DNA from: Acinetobacter bereziniae LMG 1003 = CIP 70.12
GTDB taxonomy: Bacteria > Pseudomonadota > Gammaproteobacteria > Pseudomonadales > Moraxellaceae
DNA: 64,000 nt
Direction of reading: 5' to 3'
Assembly: GCF_000368925.1 (NCBI RefSeq)
Contig: NZ_KB849755.1
Location: 961,324-1,025,323, forward strand
The translations under genes and the position numbers were made by a program. Shown here piece by piece: positions 26,995 through 36,262 of the stretch; the stretch's first letter is position 1, and every line of letters starts with the position of its first letter. The notes below the pieces were generated by a model. That model was not told the DNA's origin. It saw nothing but the letters and a program-made list of their open reading frames with translations, and searched no databases.

Positions 26995-29364
26995 TTATGC
27001 ACTTAGCCGTAAACGTAATGCATTTGCGATCACGGAAGCAGAACTCAAACTCATTGCAAGCGCAGCGATCATTGGAGACAACAACCAACCTGTAAAGAAA
27101 TAAAGCGCTCCTGCGGCAATAGGTATTCCCAAAGCATTATAAAGAAAAGCAAACATCAAATTTTGCTTCATATTTTGGACAGTTGCTTCAGAAAGTGCGC
27201 GCGCAGTCCCAATTCCTCTAAGATCACCCTTAATCAAAGTGACTTGAGCGCTATTCATTGCAACATCAGTACCTGTTCCCATCGCAATGCCAACATCAGC
27301 TTTTGCTAAGGCTGGTGCATCATTAATGCCATCTCCTGCCATTGCAACAATGCGCCCCTCACTTTGTAATTTACTGACCAAATCAAGTTTATCTGCGGGT
27401 TTAACTTCGCCATAAACTTGGTCTATTCCCAGTTTTACCCCCACTGCACGAGCTGTGGTCATACCATCGCCTGTTGCCATTACGATCATCACGCCATCTT
27501 TCTTTAAAATTTCGATCGCTTCCGGCGTGCTGCTTTTTATGGGATCAGAAACTGCCAGTAACCCCAACAGATGCCCATCAGCTGCCAAATACATAACACT
27601 AGCGCCTTCAGATCTTAATTTCTCTGCTTGAGACACTAAAACATCAACAGAAACATCCAACTGTTGCATTAAAGCAGTATTACCAAGTGCCAAGGTCAAA
27701 CCTTCTACTTTGCCCATCACCCCGATACCAGAGTCAGAGTCAAAAGATTCAGGTGTAGTTAATTCAATATTTCGTTCACGGGCAGCGTGTACTATGGCTT
27801 CGGCTAAAGGATGCTCACTTCCTTGATCTAAACTTGCAGCCAAACGTAATACATCATCACTTGAAACACCTTCTGTGGCAATAACACGATCAAATCTCGG
27901 CTTCCCTTCAGTGAGCGTCCCTGTTTTATCAATAATTAAGGTATCGACTTTACGTAAATTTTCAATTGCAGCAGCATCGCGAAACAGCACGCCCTTTGTC
28001 GCCCCATTTCCAGTTGATACCATAATGGACATGGGCGTCGCCAAGCCCAGAGCACATGGACAAGCAATAATTAAAACAGCAACAGCATTAATTAAACCAT
28101 ATACCCAACTTGGATCAGGTCCGAAAATCCCCCATCCGATGAAAGTAGCAATCGATACGCCAATCACAACCATGACAAATTTTCCTGCAACTTGATCTGC
28201 CATACGTTGCATCGGTGCCTTTGATCGCTGAGCTTGCGAAACCAACTGCACAATTTGGGAAAGCATGGTCGCAGAACCCACTTTTTCTGAACGTATAATC
28301 AATGAGCCACTTGTATTTAAAGTCGCTCCAATCACTTGATCTCCAATTTTTTTATTGACAGGTAAAGGTTCACCAGTCAGCATAGATTCATCAATAGAGC
28401 TTTGTCCCTCTACAATAACGCCATCAACGGGTACTTTTTCACCCGGTCTAACTCTTAATACATCTCCAACGTGTACAGAACTCAGTTCAACATCTTCTTC
28501 AGTTCCATCAGCATTGATTTTTCTTGCTGTTTTAGGGGCAAGACCAAGTAATGATTTAATCGAGGCTGAAGTTTGGGAACGGGCTTTTAATTCTAAAACC
28601 TGTCCTAATAAAGTCAGTGTGATGATTGCGGCAGTTGCCTCAAAATAGACCGATACACGCCCCATAGAAACGAAAGAGTCAGGAAAAACCTGAGGAGCAA
28701 TTGTTGCAACCACACTATAGACAAATGCAGCCCCTGTTCCTAAGCCAATTAATGTCCACATATTTGGATTTCGGTGTACCACGGACTGCCAACAACGAAT
28801 AAAAAATGGGCGACCTGCCCAAAATACGATAGGTAAAGTTAAAACCAACTCAATCCAACTTTGCGTCGACATCTTAAACCAGTTCACTTGATGACCAAAC
28901 ATAGCAAGAAAAACAACAACAATCGTCATTGGTAAGGTCCACCAAAAACGCTTTTGAAAATCTTCTAATTCAGAATGATCTTCATTTTCTAAACTGGGCA
29001 ATTCTGGTTCTAAGGTCATACCGCATTTAGGACAATTTCCTGGATGATCTTGTCGAACCTCAGGATGCATCGGACATACATAGATTGTTACGGAATTTTG
29101 AAGAGATTGATCATTCTCACTTGGCTGAGCAGAATGGTGTGAATGACTTGCTTTTTCATGTCCTACTGGAGGTTGTATTTCCTTATTGCTGGAGGTGTAT
29201 AAATGTGGAGCTGCGCTAAATTTTGATTGGCATTTCTCACTGCAGAAATAATAGGTTTTCCCTTCAAAATCATGCTGAAGTGCCTCTTGTTTATCTACAT
29301 ACATATTACAAACAGGGTCTTTCATAGAGTTTTCTATAGTTTGCACTTTTTGTTCGTGTTCCAT
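26995..29364 (-). CDS. Copper/silver-exporting P1B-type ATPase with YHS and metal-binding N-terminus
   Basis: About 789 residues from ATG at 29364 (GGAGAG upstream); a GTG at 29388 is in frame. Order: a YHS domain (DPVCNMYVDKQEALQ, YYFCSEKCQSKF), a His-rich linker, a Cys metal-binding motif (YVCPMHPEV, CPKCGMTLEPE), then a P1B core with membrane helices, MLTGEPLPV, the ion-path ACPCALGLATP, IDKTGTLTEG and AGDGINDAPALAKADVG. The CPC motif means Cu+ or Ag+ efflux from the cytosol. It has no standard HMA domain, unlike the second ATPase at 31594. Confidence 0.92.
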   Translation of the reverse strand: MEHEQKVQTIENSMKDPVCNMYVDKQEALQHDFEGKTYYFCSEKCQSKFSAAPHLYTSSNKEIQPPVGHEKASHSHHSAQPSENDQSLQNSVTIYVCPMHPEVRQDHPGNCPKCGMTLEPELPSLENEDHSELEDFQKRFWWTLPMTIVVVFLAMFGHQVNWFKMSTQSWIELVLTLPIVFWAGRPFFIRCWQSVVHRNPNMWTLIGLGTGAAFVYSVVATIAPQVFPDSFVSMGRVSVYFEATAAIITLTLLGQVLELKARSQTSASIKSLLGLAPKTARKINADGTEEDVELSSVHVGDVLRVRPGEKVPVDGVIVEGQSSIDESMLTGEPLPVNKKIGDQVIGATLNTSGSLIIRSEKVGSATMLSQIVQLVSQAQRSKAPMQRMADQVAGKFVMVVIGVSIATFIGWGIFGPDPSWVYGLINAVAVLIIACPCALGLATPMSIMVSTGNGATKGVLFRDAAAIENLRKVDTLIIDKTGTLTEGKPRFDRVIATEGVSSDDVLRLAASLDQGSEHPLAEAIVHAARERNIELTTPESFDSDSGIGVMGKVEGLTLALGNTALMQQLDVSVDVLVSQAEKLRSEGASVMYLAADGHLLGLLAVSDPIKSSTPEAIEILKKDGVMIVMATGDGMTTARAVGVKLGIDQVYGEVKPADKLDLVSKLQSEGRIVAMAGDGINDAPALAKADVGIAMGTGTDVAMNSAQVTLIKGDLRGIGTARALSEATVQNMKQNLMFAFLYNALGIPIAAGALYFFTGWLLSPMIAALAMSLSSASVIANALRLRLSA

Positions 29365-29564
29365 ACTTCTCTCCGTGATTTTTTTCACATGCTCACTAAT
29401 TTAATATTTCAATTGTTGTAACAGGTGTTCCTTTCCACATGCTGTTGACTTTGATCATGTTCAAACCAACAATTTATCATTGCCTATTATTTAGATTTAC
29501 TAAACAACAAAAATGTAATTTTAAAGTCATATTGTTGTATATCTGAATATTGAATAATTGAATA

Positions 29565-29605
29565 GTTAAGCAATCGTAGAGACTGAGGTGATACGGTTGC
29601 TTAAC
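29565..29605. promoter_or_regulatory. Inverted repeat upstream of the copC-like gene
   Basis: GTTAAGCAA at 29565-29573 and TTGCTTAAC at 29597-29605 are exact complements with 23 bases between. It lies 28 bases before the copC-like start. It could be an operator or a leader hairpin; I do not recognise the regulator. Confidence 0.4.
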
Positions 29606-29632
29606 CATTATCTTATTAATAGGAAGTTTCAT

Positions 29633-30004
29633 ATGCGCTTTTTTCAGAAGAAAATTTCAACAGTATCCAGCATATTTCTTGGTATTACACTGCTTTTTAC
29701 AGCAACCAGTGCACTTGCTCATGTGAAATTACTTAGTGCAGTTCCAGCCGTAAATGCAGCTGTAACGGATCAACCTAAAAATCTCACTCTAAATTTTGGC
29801 GAAGAGGTCATGTTGATGAACATTAAGTTAATAGATGCTCAACAAAAAAATATTTCACTGAACTATAAAGTGAATCATGACCTTAAAAAATCCTTTAATG
29901 TTCCAGTTCCAAATCTTCAAAAAGGAAAATATACCGTGGTATGGACAACCATGGGCAAAGATGGACACAACATGAGTGGTGAGTATAGCTTCACACTTCA
30001 ATAA
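29633..30004 (+). CDS. copC: CopC-family periplasmic copper-binding protein
   Basis: 123 residues from ATG at 29633; the frame extends upstream to 29588 but the signal peptide (ends TSALA) begins here. The mature protein starts HVKLLSAVPA. The N-terminal His, together with the DGHNMSGEY motif near the end, gives the Cu(II) site of CopC. The size and the single Ig-like fold (NLTLNFGEEV) fit. copD follows after 62 bases, the usual pair. Confidence 0.9.
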   Translation: MRFFQKKISTVSSIFLGITLLFTATSALAHVKLLSAVPAVNAAVTDQPKNLTLNFGEEVMLMNIKLIDAQQKNISLNYKVNHDLKKSFNVPVPNLQKGKYTVVWTTMGKDGHNMSGEYSFTLQ

Positions 30005-30066
30005 AATATTTGAATCGTCAATGAAACACCAGCAGATTTCTAGCACCGTATTGATTTGGGAAAATC

Positions 30067-30948
30067 ATGATTTCTGAATATTGGATTGGATTAACTTGGC
30101 TGAGCAAAGTCACTTTGTATTTAAGCATGGCATTTATTACAGGTGGCGCATTTTGTTACTTGTTATTTAATCGTTTCATCTCACTGAAAAAAAGCATTCT
30201 TCAATATATGTGCTTTGGAGCAGGTTTAGGGCTGATCTCTAGCATTGCTTGTTTTTTCATTCTGGTCGGTAGTTTTGCAGATTCAGGGTTTGCTGGAATA
30301 TTCAATACGACGTATATCCAGATCCTCTTGAATACAGTTACTGGTCAAATGTTGATTGGACGTATCCTTATTTTTCTCGTTCTTCTGCTTTTATTGTTCA
30401 TCAAGTTCACTCAAAAAACCACACAGACGTCTATGTTTGAACGATTTTTATTTGGGCTATTCTTGCTACCGCTTGCCTATAGTTTTTCTCAAACTGGGCA
30501 TGCAGCAAACTTACCTTTTTTTGCTCAAATTCTACTGACAGTTCATGTACTATTCATTTCCGTTTGGATGGGTGCTTTATATCCATTATTCAAAGCTACC
30601 CGTCAATTGGTAGGGCTTGCTTTGAAAGATCGTACACATTTATTTGGGCAGATTGCTGGATTTATTGTGGGCATCTTAATTGTTTGTGGTGCAAGTGTTG
30701 CGGTGCTCTTATTTAAAGATATTGATACCTTGACCAGCACCCCTTATGGCTATGGATTTATACTCAAAATCTTGTTTGTTGGTTGTATATTACTTCTCGC
30801 TGCATTTAACAAATGGTTTTTTACCCCGCAACTGCACAAACCTCAATTTGGACGATATCTGGGTTATGCCATTTTGTTTGAAATGTCGATTGGGTTAATG
30901 ATTCTGTTTACCACGGCATATATTACAACAGTCGTCGGGATTGAATGA
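30067..30948 (+). CDS. copD: CopD-family inner-membrane copper transport protein
   Basis: 293 residues with about eight membrane helices (examples: MAFITGGAFCYLLFNRF, GLISSIACFFILVGSF, ILTVHVLFISVWMGALYPL, LLAAFNKWFF). His and Met residues in membrane stretches (SQTGHAANLPF, LTVHVLF) match CopD. With CopC it is thought to move copper into the cytosol. It follows copC in one transcript. Confidence 0.88.
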   Translation: MISEYWIGLTWLSKVTLYLSMAFITGGAFCYLLFNRFISLKKSILQYMCFGAGLGLISSIACFFILVGSFADSGFAGIFNTTYIQILLNTVTGQMLIGRILIFLVLLLLLFIKFTQKTTQTSMFERFLFGLFLLPLAYSFSQTGHAANLPFFAQILLTVHVLFISVWMGALYPLFKATRQLVGLALKDRTHLFGQIAGFIVGILIVCGASVAVLLFKDIDTLTSTPYGYGFILKILFVGCILLLAAFNKWFFTPQLHKPQFGRYLGYAILFEMSIGLMILFTTAYITTVVGIE

Positions 30949-31593
30949 GTGCCCTATACTGACTGACCCTGTCATCCTTTTTGCCTTACTTATTTCAAAA
31001 CGCAAGACTTACTGTTCTTAGACTGTATTGCCTCATCTTCAGTCTTGCTTCGTTCCAAAGCCCATCCAAATATTAAATAAAGTATCAGCTTGTTTGGCTT
31101 ATATTTTTAAGGAAACATCTTACACAATAGTCAAATCGTCTGATGATTCACATAAGTAATTTTATTTCGATCATGCATATTCAATAAACTTTCTGTTTTT
31201 ATACAAGTTGTTAGATGCTTCAGTGATTCATTTATTTTTGCAAGCATGGATGGGCATTCTATCGTGATGCGAGATGGATATCGTCATGTTGAGTGGGAGT
31301 GTATGAGCAAAAACAAACTCTGATTTGTTTGCAGCATAAGAATGCGGTTAAACAAAAAAATGATTTAGGCAAAGTGAGACATCATCTATACAACGTTATT
31401 CAAACTTTAGATGTAAAGCATGGCAACGAAAGCTAAAAATTTTTAAACAATAGATTCATCTCATTCATTTTATTGATCAAGAGAAATTCTATTTTACGAT
31501 ATGAGTTTTACTACAGATTGATTATATTTCGCTTGACCTTCCCATGATGGAAGAGTTTAGGATTAAATCATTCAAGAAAATAGTAAGGTATAA
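30949..31593. repeat. Gap with intergenic repeat copy B and the copA promoter
   Basis: No gene. 31135-31305 is the diverged second copy of the element at 26735-26916, in the same orientation, with its hairpin arms decayed (CATGTTGAGTGGGAG where copy A has CCTGTTGAGCGAGGG). The last 65 bases hold the CueR-type promoter of copA. Confidence 0.65.
31533..31563 (+). promoter_or_regulatory. CueR-type promoter of copA
   Basis: -35 TTGACC (31533-31538) and -10 TAGGAT (31558-31563) are separated by 19 bases, the stretched spacing used by MerR-family activators. ACCTTCC and GGAAGAGT inside the spacer form the CueR dyad, closely matching the Escherichia coli copA promoter. The target gene copA starts 30 bases further and cueR follows it. 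Confidence 0.85.
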
Positions 31594-34077
31594 ATGATGG
31601 CAAATTCTCCATATAGTACTGATTCTGATTTAAAAATGAACTTACAAATCGAGGGGATGACATGTGCCAGTTGTGTGGGTCGTGTAGAAACTGCGCTTAA
31701 AAAAGTGGATGGTGTAAAAGATGCTGTCGTAAACTTAGCAACAGAACGCGCAGATATTTCACTCGATAAACCAATACAACGTCAACAGCTCATTCAAGCT
31801 GTTGAACAAGTTGGTTATGATGTTATCGATGAAAAAATTGAATTCTCCATCGATGGAATGACCTGCGCTTCCTGCGTAAGTCGTGTTGAAAAAGCATTAA
31901 AAGCAGTTGATGGCGTAAAAGAAGCGGTTGTGAATTTAGCGACTGAGCGCGCAACTGTCAGTGGTCATGCCAGCGTCGATGCACTCATTGCCGCCATAGA
32001 TCGAGCCGGCTATGATGCCAAACAAATCCAAAATGCAGTTCCTAATCAAACACAGCATCTTGAGAAAAAAGACAAAGAACGAAGTGAATTAAAAAGAGAT
32101 TTAACGTTAGCAACAGTTCTTGCTCTCCCAGTTTTTATACTAGAGATGGGTTCGCATATCTTCCCTAGTCTGCATCACTGGATTGCACAAACCATCGGTA
32201 TGCAAAATAGTTGGTACCTACAATTTATTCTGACCACTTTAGTACTGCTTATCCCAGGTCGCAGATTTTATGTACATGGTTTCCCTGCTCTGTTCCGCTT
32301 CGCGCCAGACATGAATTCACTGGTGGCTGTAGGTACATTAGCAGCCTATCTTTTTTCTCTTGTTGCCACATTTGCACCGCAGATTTTACCCGCTGGCACC
32401 GTCAACGTTTATTATGAAGCGGCTGCTGTGATTGTCGCCTTGATTTTACTTGGTCGTTTTCTCGAAGCAAAAGCAAAAGGAAGAACTTCCGAAGCCATAC
32501 AACGCTTAGTCAGTTTACAAGCGAAAATCGCACATGTATCACGTAACAATCAAGTCGTCGATATTCCTATAGATGAAGTAGTTGTAGGTGACTTTATCAT
32601 TGTGAAGCCAGGTGAACGAATTCCAGTCGATGGCAAGGTGGTGGATGGGCAAAGTTTCGTTGATGAATCCATGATTACTGGAGAACCTATTCCTGTTGAG
32701 AAAAAGGTTGAAAGTGATGTTGTCGGCGGCACCATTAATCAAAATGGTACTTTGACCTTTACTGCTGTTGCTGTTGGCGGTGAAACCATGCTTGCTCAAA
32801 TTATTCGCTTAGTTGAACAAGCACAAGGCTCTAAAATGCCGATTCAAGCAGTGGTCGATAAAGTCACATTATGGTTTGTTCCTGCCGTAATGTTGGCAGC
32901 GACACTCACTTTTTTAATCTGGCTTATTTTTGGTCCATCACCAGCCTTAACTTTTGCTTTGGTCAATGCTGTGGCTGTTTTGATTATCGCATGCCCTTGT
33001 GCCATGGGTTTAGCAACACCAACATCAATTATGGTGGGTACAGGACGTGGTGCTGAATTGGGTGTGCTGTTCCGCAAAGGTGAAGTATTACAACTGCTTA
33101 AAGACTCTAAAATTGTTGCTGTAGATAAGACGGGAACTTTAACAGAAGGTCGTCCCGTATTAACGGATTTTGAGGTCACTCAAAACTTCAAATATGAACA
33201 TGTTTTAAGTTTGGTCGCAGCTGTAGAGTCGCGTTCCGAACATCCGATCGCGCAAGCAATCGTCAATGCAGCAAAACGGCAAAATCTTAAACTTTCTCGT
33301 GTGGATAGTTTTGACTCTGTCACTGGTATGGGCGTTTTAGCAACGATCGATGGGCATACGATTCATGTCGGTGCAGATCGTTACATGCTTCAGTTAAATG
33401 TGGATATTTCACCATTTGCACATACCGCACAACGTTTAGGAGATGAGGGAAAATCTCCACTTTATGTTGCGATTGATCACGAGTTAGCCGGTATTATTGC
33501 CGTTGCTGATCCAATTAAATCCACCACACCAAGTGCAATTAAAGCCTTACACCAATTGGGTCTCGAAGTCGCGATGATCACAGGTGACAACGCGCGTACA
33601 GCGCAAGCCATCGCGAGAAAATTAGGTATTGATCAAGTGATCGCAGAAGTCCTACCCGAAGGAAAAGTAGACGCGATAAAACAGCTAAAAGCACAACATG
33701 GCAACATCGCTTTTGTTGGAGATGGTATCAATGATGCACCTGCTTTGGCGGAAGCAGATGTTGGTCTTGCAATTGGTACAGGAACAGATGTTGCGATCGA
33801 ATCCGCAGATGTCGTGTTGATGTCTGGAAACTTACAGGGTGTTGCCAATGCGATTGCATTGTCCAAAGCAACCATTGGTAATATTCATCAAAATCTATTC
33901 TGGGCATTTGCTTACAACGTTCTGTTAATCCCCGTTGCGGCAGGGTTGCTTTATCCTGCTTACGGTATTCTTTTATCACCCATATTTGCTGCTGGTGCAA
34001 TGGCATTATCAAGTGTATTTGTTTTAGGAAATGCTTTACGTTTACGTCGGTTTAACCCGACGTTGACTGCACAATAA
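31594..34077 (+). CDS. copA: CopA Cu+-exporting ATPase with two HMA domains
   Basis: 827 residues. Two N-terminal HMA domains (GMTCASCVGRVETALKK near residue 18 and GMTCASCVSRVEKALKA near 90) bind Cu+. The P1B core has MITGEPIPVEKK, the ion path ACPCAMGLATPTS, VDKTGTLTEGRP, ITGDNARTAQAIA and VGDGINDAPALAEADVG. It pumps Cu+ from the cytosol to the periplasm. Two ATG codons stand at the start. The CueR-type promoter upstream and cueR downstream set its regulation. Confidence 0.95.
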   Translation: MMANSPYSTDSDLKMNLQIEGMTCASCVGRVETALKKVDGVKDAVVNLATERADISLDKPIQRQQLIQAVEQVGYDVIDEKIEFSIDGMTCASCVSRVEKALKAVDGVKEAVVNLATERATVSGHASVDALIAAIDRAGYDAKQIQNAVPNQTQHLEKKDKERSELKRDLTLATVLALPVFILEMGSHIFPSLHHWIAQTIGMQNSWYLQFILTTLVLLIPGRRFYVHGFPALFRFAPDMNSLVAVGTLAAYLFSLVATFAPQILPAGTVNVYYEAAAVIVALILLGRFLEAKAKGRTSEAIQRLVSLQAKIAHVSRNNQVVDIPIDEVVVGDFIIVKPGERIPVDGKVVDGQSFVDESMITGEPIPVEKKVESDVVGGTINQNGTLTFTAVAVGGETMLAQIIRLVEQAQGSKMPIQAVVDKVTLWFVPAVMLAATLTFLIWLIFGPSPALTFALVNAVAVLIIACPCAMGLATPTSIMVGTGRGAELGVLFRKGEVLQLLKDSKIVAVDKTGTLTEGRPVLTDFEVTQNFKYEHVLSLVAAVESRSEHPIAQAIVNAAKRQNLKLSRVDSFDSVTGMGVLATIDGHTIHVGADRYMLQLNVDISPFAHTAQRLGDEGKSPLYVAIDHELAGIIAVADPIKSTTPSAIKALHQLGLEVAMITGDNARTAQAIARKLGIDQVIAEVLPEGKVDAIKQLKAQHGNIAFVGDGINDAPALAEADVGLAIGTGTDVAIESADVVLMSGNLQGVANAIALSKATIGNIHQNLFWAFAYNVLLIPVAAGLLYPAYGILLSPIFAAGAMALSSVFVLGNALRLRRFNPTLTAQ

Positions 34078-34094
34078 CATCCAAGGAGACTCAG

Positions 34095-34556
34095 ATGAAC
34101 ATTGGAAAACTGTCTAAAGCTGTCGGTATATCTGCCAAAATGATTCGCTACTATGAACAAATTGGTTTAATTCCCGCTGTCGGACGCAATAATTCAGGTT
34201 ATCGTTCATACAGTGCTCAAGATGTAGAGCGCTTAAAATTTATTAGAAAATCAAGAACATTGGGTTTTTCAGTCAGTGAAATTACCGATCTTCTCGATTT
34301 ATGGAATGATAAAAAAAGACAAAGTGCAGATGTTAAAAAATTAGCACAATCTCATATTGAAAAACTGGAATTGCGGATTTTTGAATTGCAGAAAATGACG
34401 GAGACTTTACAGAATTTAATCAATTGTTGTGCTGGCGACCATCGACCAGACTGCCCTATTCTTGATGGATTGCAGACAACAGATCTCGAAATAAGAGATG
34501 TGCATCACCATAACGATACTTTATCCCTGTCACCACTTGGCACATCCAAAGCTTAA
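34095..34556 (+). CDS. cueR: CueR copper-responsive MerR-family activator
   Basis: 153 residues. MerR helix-turn-helix (MNIGKLSKAVGISAKMIRYYEQIGLI) is followed by a coiled dimer helix. The metal loop NCCAGDHRPDCPI near residue 115 holds two Cys with the seven-residue spacing of CueR, which reads Cu+ and Ag+. It follows copA after 17 bases with AAGGAG upstream. The tail after the loop is longer than in short CueR proteins and has an HHH-like stretch (VHHHND). Confidence 0.92.
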   Translation: MNIGKLSKAVGISAKMIRYYEQIGLIPAVGRNNSGYRSYSAQDVERLKFIRKSRTLGFSVSEITDLLDLWNDKKRQSADVKKLAQSHIEKLELRIFELQKMTETLQNLINCCAGDHRPDCPILDGLQTTDLEIRDVHHHNDTLSLSPLGTSKA

Positions 34557-34605
34557 ATCTTCATCTATTTTTAACCCGAATCCGGAATAAGAAAATTGTT
34601 AAAGA

Positions 34606-34665
34606 ATAGGCATTTGAGTCACAATTTAATCACTACAAAAAAATTGAATATACTCAAATGCCTAT
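34606..34665. repeat. 14-base-pair hairpin after cueR
   Basis: ATAGGCATTTGAGT (34606-34619) and its exact complement (34652-34665) enclose 32 AT-rich bases. It lies between cueR and the IS982-family remnant. It may be a terminator of copA-cueR or part of the insertion-sequence debris. Confidence 0.5.
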
Positions 34666-34699
34666 ATCGATATACAGCTTATATGACTTTTTTGCTTAA

Positions 34700-35386
34700 T
34701 TGATGATTTTTGTTCAGATATTTCCGATGATATTAAGCAATATATGTTCACTCATAGCAAAACAAATTGAGCGTTCAAAAGTATCATCCGTTGGAATCGC
34801 CTTCATTGACTCTACTAAACTTGCTGTATGCCGTAACAAAAGAATAAATCAACATCGTGTATTAACTGATAGTGCCAGTCGAGAAAAAAGTTCAGTAGAT
34901 TGGTTTTATAGCTTTAAATTACATTTAATTTGTGACCAAGTTGGACAATTCGTTTCTTATTGTATTACAACAGGTAACGTGGATGATCGTAAAGTTTTAC
35001 CTGATTTAGTTCAGTCATCAAAACTAAAGGGGAAACTGTTTGGTGATCGTGGTTATATTGGCGAAAATTGGAAAGTTCGTCTTGCTGAGATGGGTGTTCA
35101 ACTCATCACACGAATTAAAAGAAATATGAAGCCACAAGCTTTAGACCCACTTGATCGTGCGGTATTAAGAAAGCGAGGCATTATTGAATCACCATTTAAT
35201 TTAATGAAAAGTCAATTTGATCTTGAACATACACGACATCGATCAAAAATAGGACTGCTAACCACGATATTTTCAGCTTTAATGTTGTACGCCTTACTAC
35301 TTGTAAAAGACGATAACTCAGAAATTCAACAGATTTTAGCTCCTCTTAAATTAAAATCCTTTAAGCCGAATTCACGTTATTTTTAG
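34700..35386 (+). pseudogene. IS982-family transposase, N-terminally truncated
   Basis: 228 residues that match the C-terminal two thirds of IS982-family transposases. The DDE residues are present in AFIDSTKLAVC, FGDRGYIGENW and KRGIIESPFNLMKSQF. About 90 residues expected before AFIDSTK are missing, and the first 25 residues match the family poorly. No upstream frame supplies them. I see no terminal inverted repeats. It is a remnant, without visible target duplications, between cueR and copZ. Confidence 0.8.
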
Positions 35387-35403
35387 TTTATGTGAATAAA
35401 TAT

Positions 35404-35434
35404 AAAAAAAGCTACTGACCAGAGTAGCTTTTTT
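35404..35434. terminator. Bidirectional terminator between the IS remnant and copZ
   Basis: GCTACT and AGTAGC pair around six bases, with seven A on the left and six T on the right. It can end transcripts from both sides. Confidence 0.8.
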
Positions 35435-35446
35435 ATGCCTCAGATT

Positions 35447-35635
35447 TTATCGTGCCGGATAGCCAATTTCAACGAGCATCCCTCTTACATCTTCTTCAGT
35501 CACGATTGTACTGACTTTCAAATGACGGTTCGGTGTATCCGCGATAATTTCTGCGTCCTCGTCTAATGTTTGAATCGCTTTTGCTATACGGCGCACGCAC
35601 GCACCACAGGTCATATTTTCAACATGGAATTCCAT
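35447..35635 (-). CDS. copZ: CopZ-like copper chaperone (single HMA domain)
   Basis: 62 residues from ATG at 35635 with AAGGAG upstream; the frame extends 15 codons further. MEFHVENMTCGACVRRI is the HMA metal loop with two Cys, and the fold continues to GMLVEIGYPAR. It would hand Cu+ to CopA. It is on the opposite strand to copA-cueR and separated from them by the IS remnant. Confidence 0.85.
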   Translation of the reverse strand: MEFHVENMTCGACVRRIAKAIQTLDEDAEIIADTPNRHLKVSTIVTEEDVRGMLVEIGYPAR

Positions 35636-35680
35636 ATTTGGCTCCTTAATTAATCGTAAACTCATGATAAAAGTTGCCAT

Positions 35681-36262
35681 TATTGTAAGGTCAAGTGTTT
35701 GAAATCATTTCTTTAACGATCATTGTAATTTTAAAATAATCAGGATGAATGACTTTAATTAAATGCATTTATTTATCTTTAAAGCTTGTTCATATTTAAT
35801 ACATCTTTATCCTTTTAATGATGCATTGTGTATAAATAAAAATTTAAATAATTTTTTAAATTAAAAATCAGTACTTAAATAAAAATGTTTACTCAAACAA
35901 AATCACGCAATATCAAAAAATTTACTTAAAAAATCAACAATAATCAAAATTTTTATCATAAAAACCTTAAAACGACCAACATACAAAAAAACTCATTAAC
36001 ATATCTAACAAAACAACTTAAGCAAAAGAACATGCATTACTTATAATTAATAAAAAATATGACTTTTTGTAATGCAAAATTTAAAGTAAAACAATAAAAA
36101 TCAATTTTATCGCTATAAAAAAATGTATTACATTTTCTCAATCATACACTTGATAAATCATCAAATTAATAAGATTGCTAAGAATAACTTCACTATATAA
36201 ACTAATCTTGTTTATTCATATAAATATAACCTCAAACCCAAAAATATAGAGCAAGGTCTTAA
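35681..36262. other. AT-rich gap upstream of the first LysR gene
   Basis: About 580 bases, very AT-rich, with many A and T runs and no credible frame or hairpin. Only the last part should hold the promoter of the LysR gene. Such stretches bind H-NS-type proteins in Acinetobacter; that is inference. Confidence 0.4.

Noticed and set aside
26735..31305. CRISPR array
   Set aside because: Only two long diverged copies 4.4 kb apart; no regular spacers.
30949..31593. Missing multicopper oxidase genes (pcoA/pcoB)
   Set aside because: No trace of such frames here; their absence is not evidence of deletion without related genomes.
34606..34665. Terminal inverted repeat of the IS982 remnant
   Set aside because: Both arms lie on the same side of the transposase fragment, so they cannot be the two ends of it.
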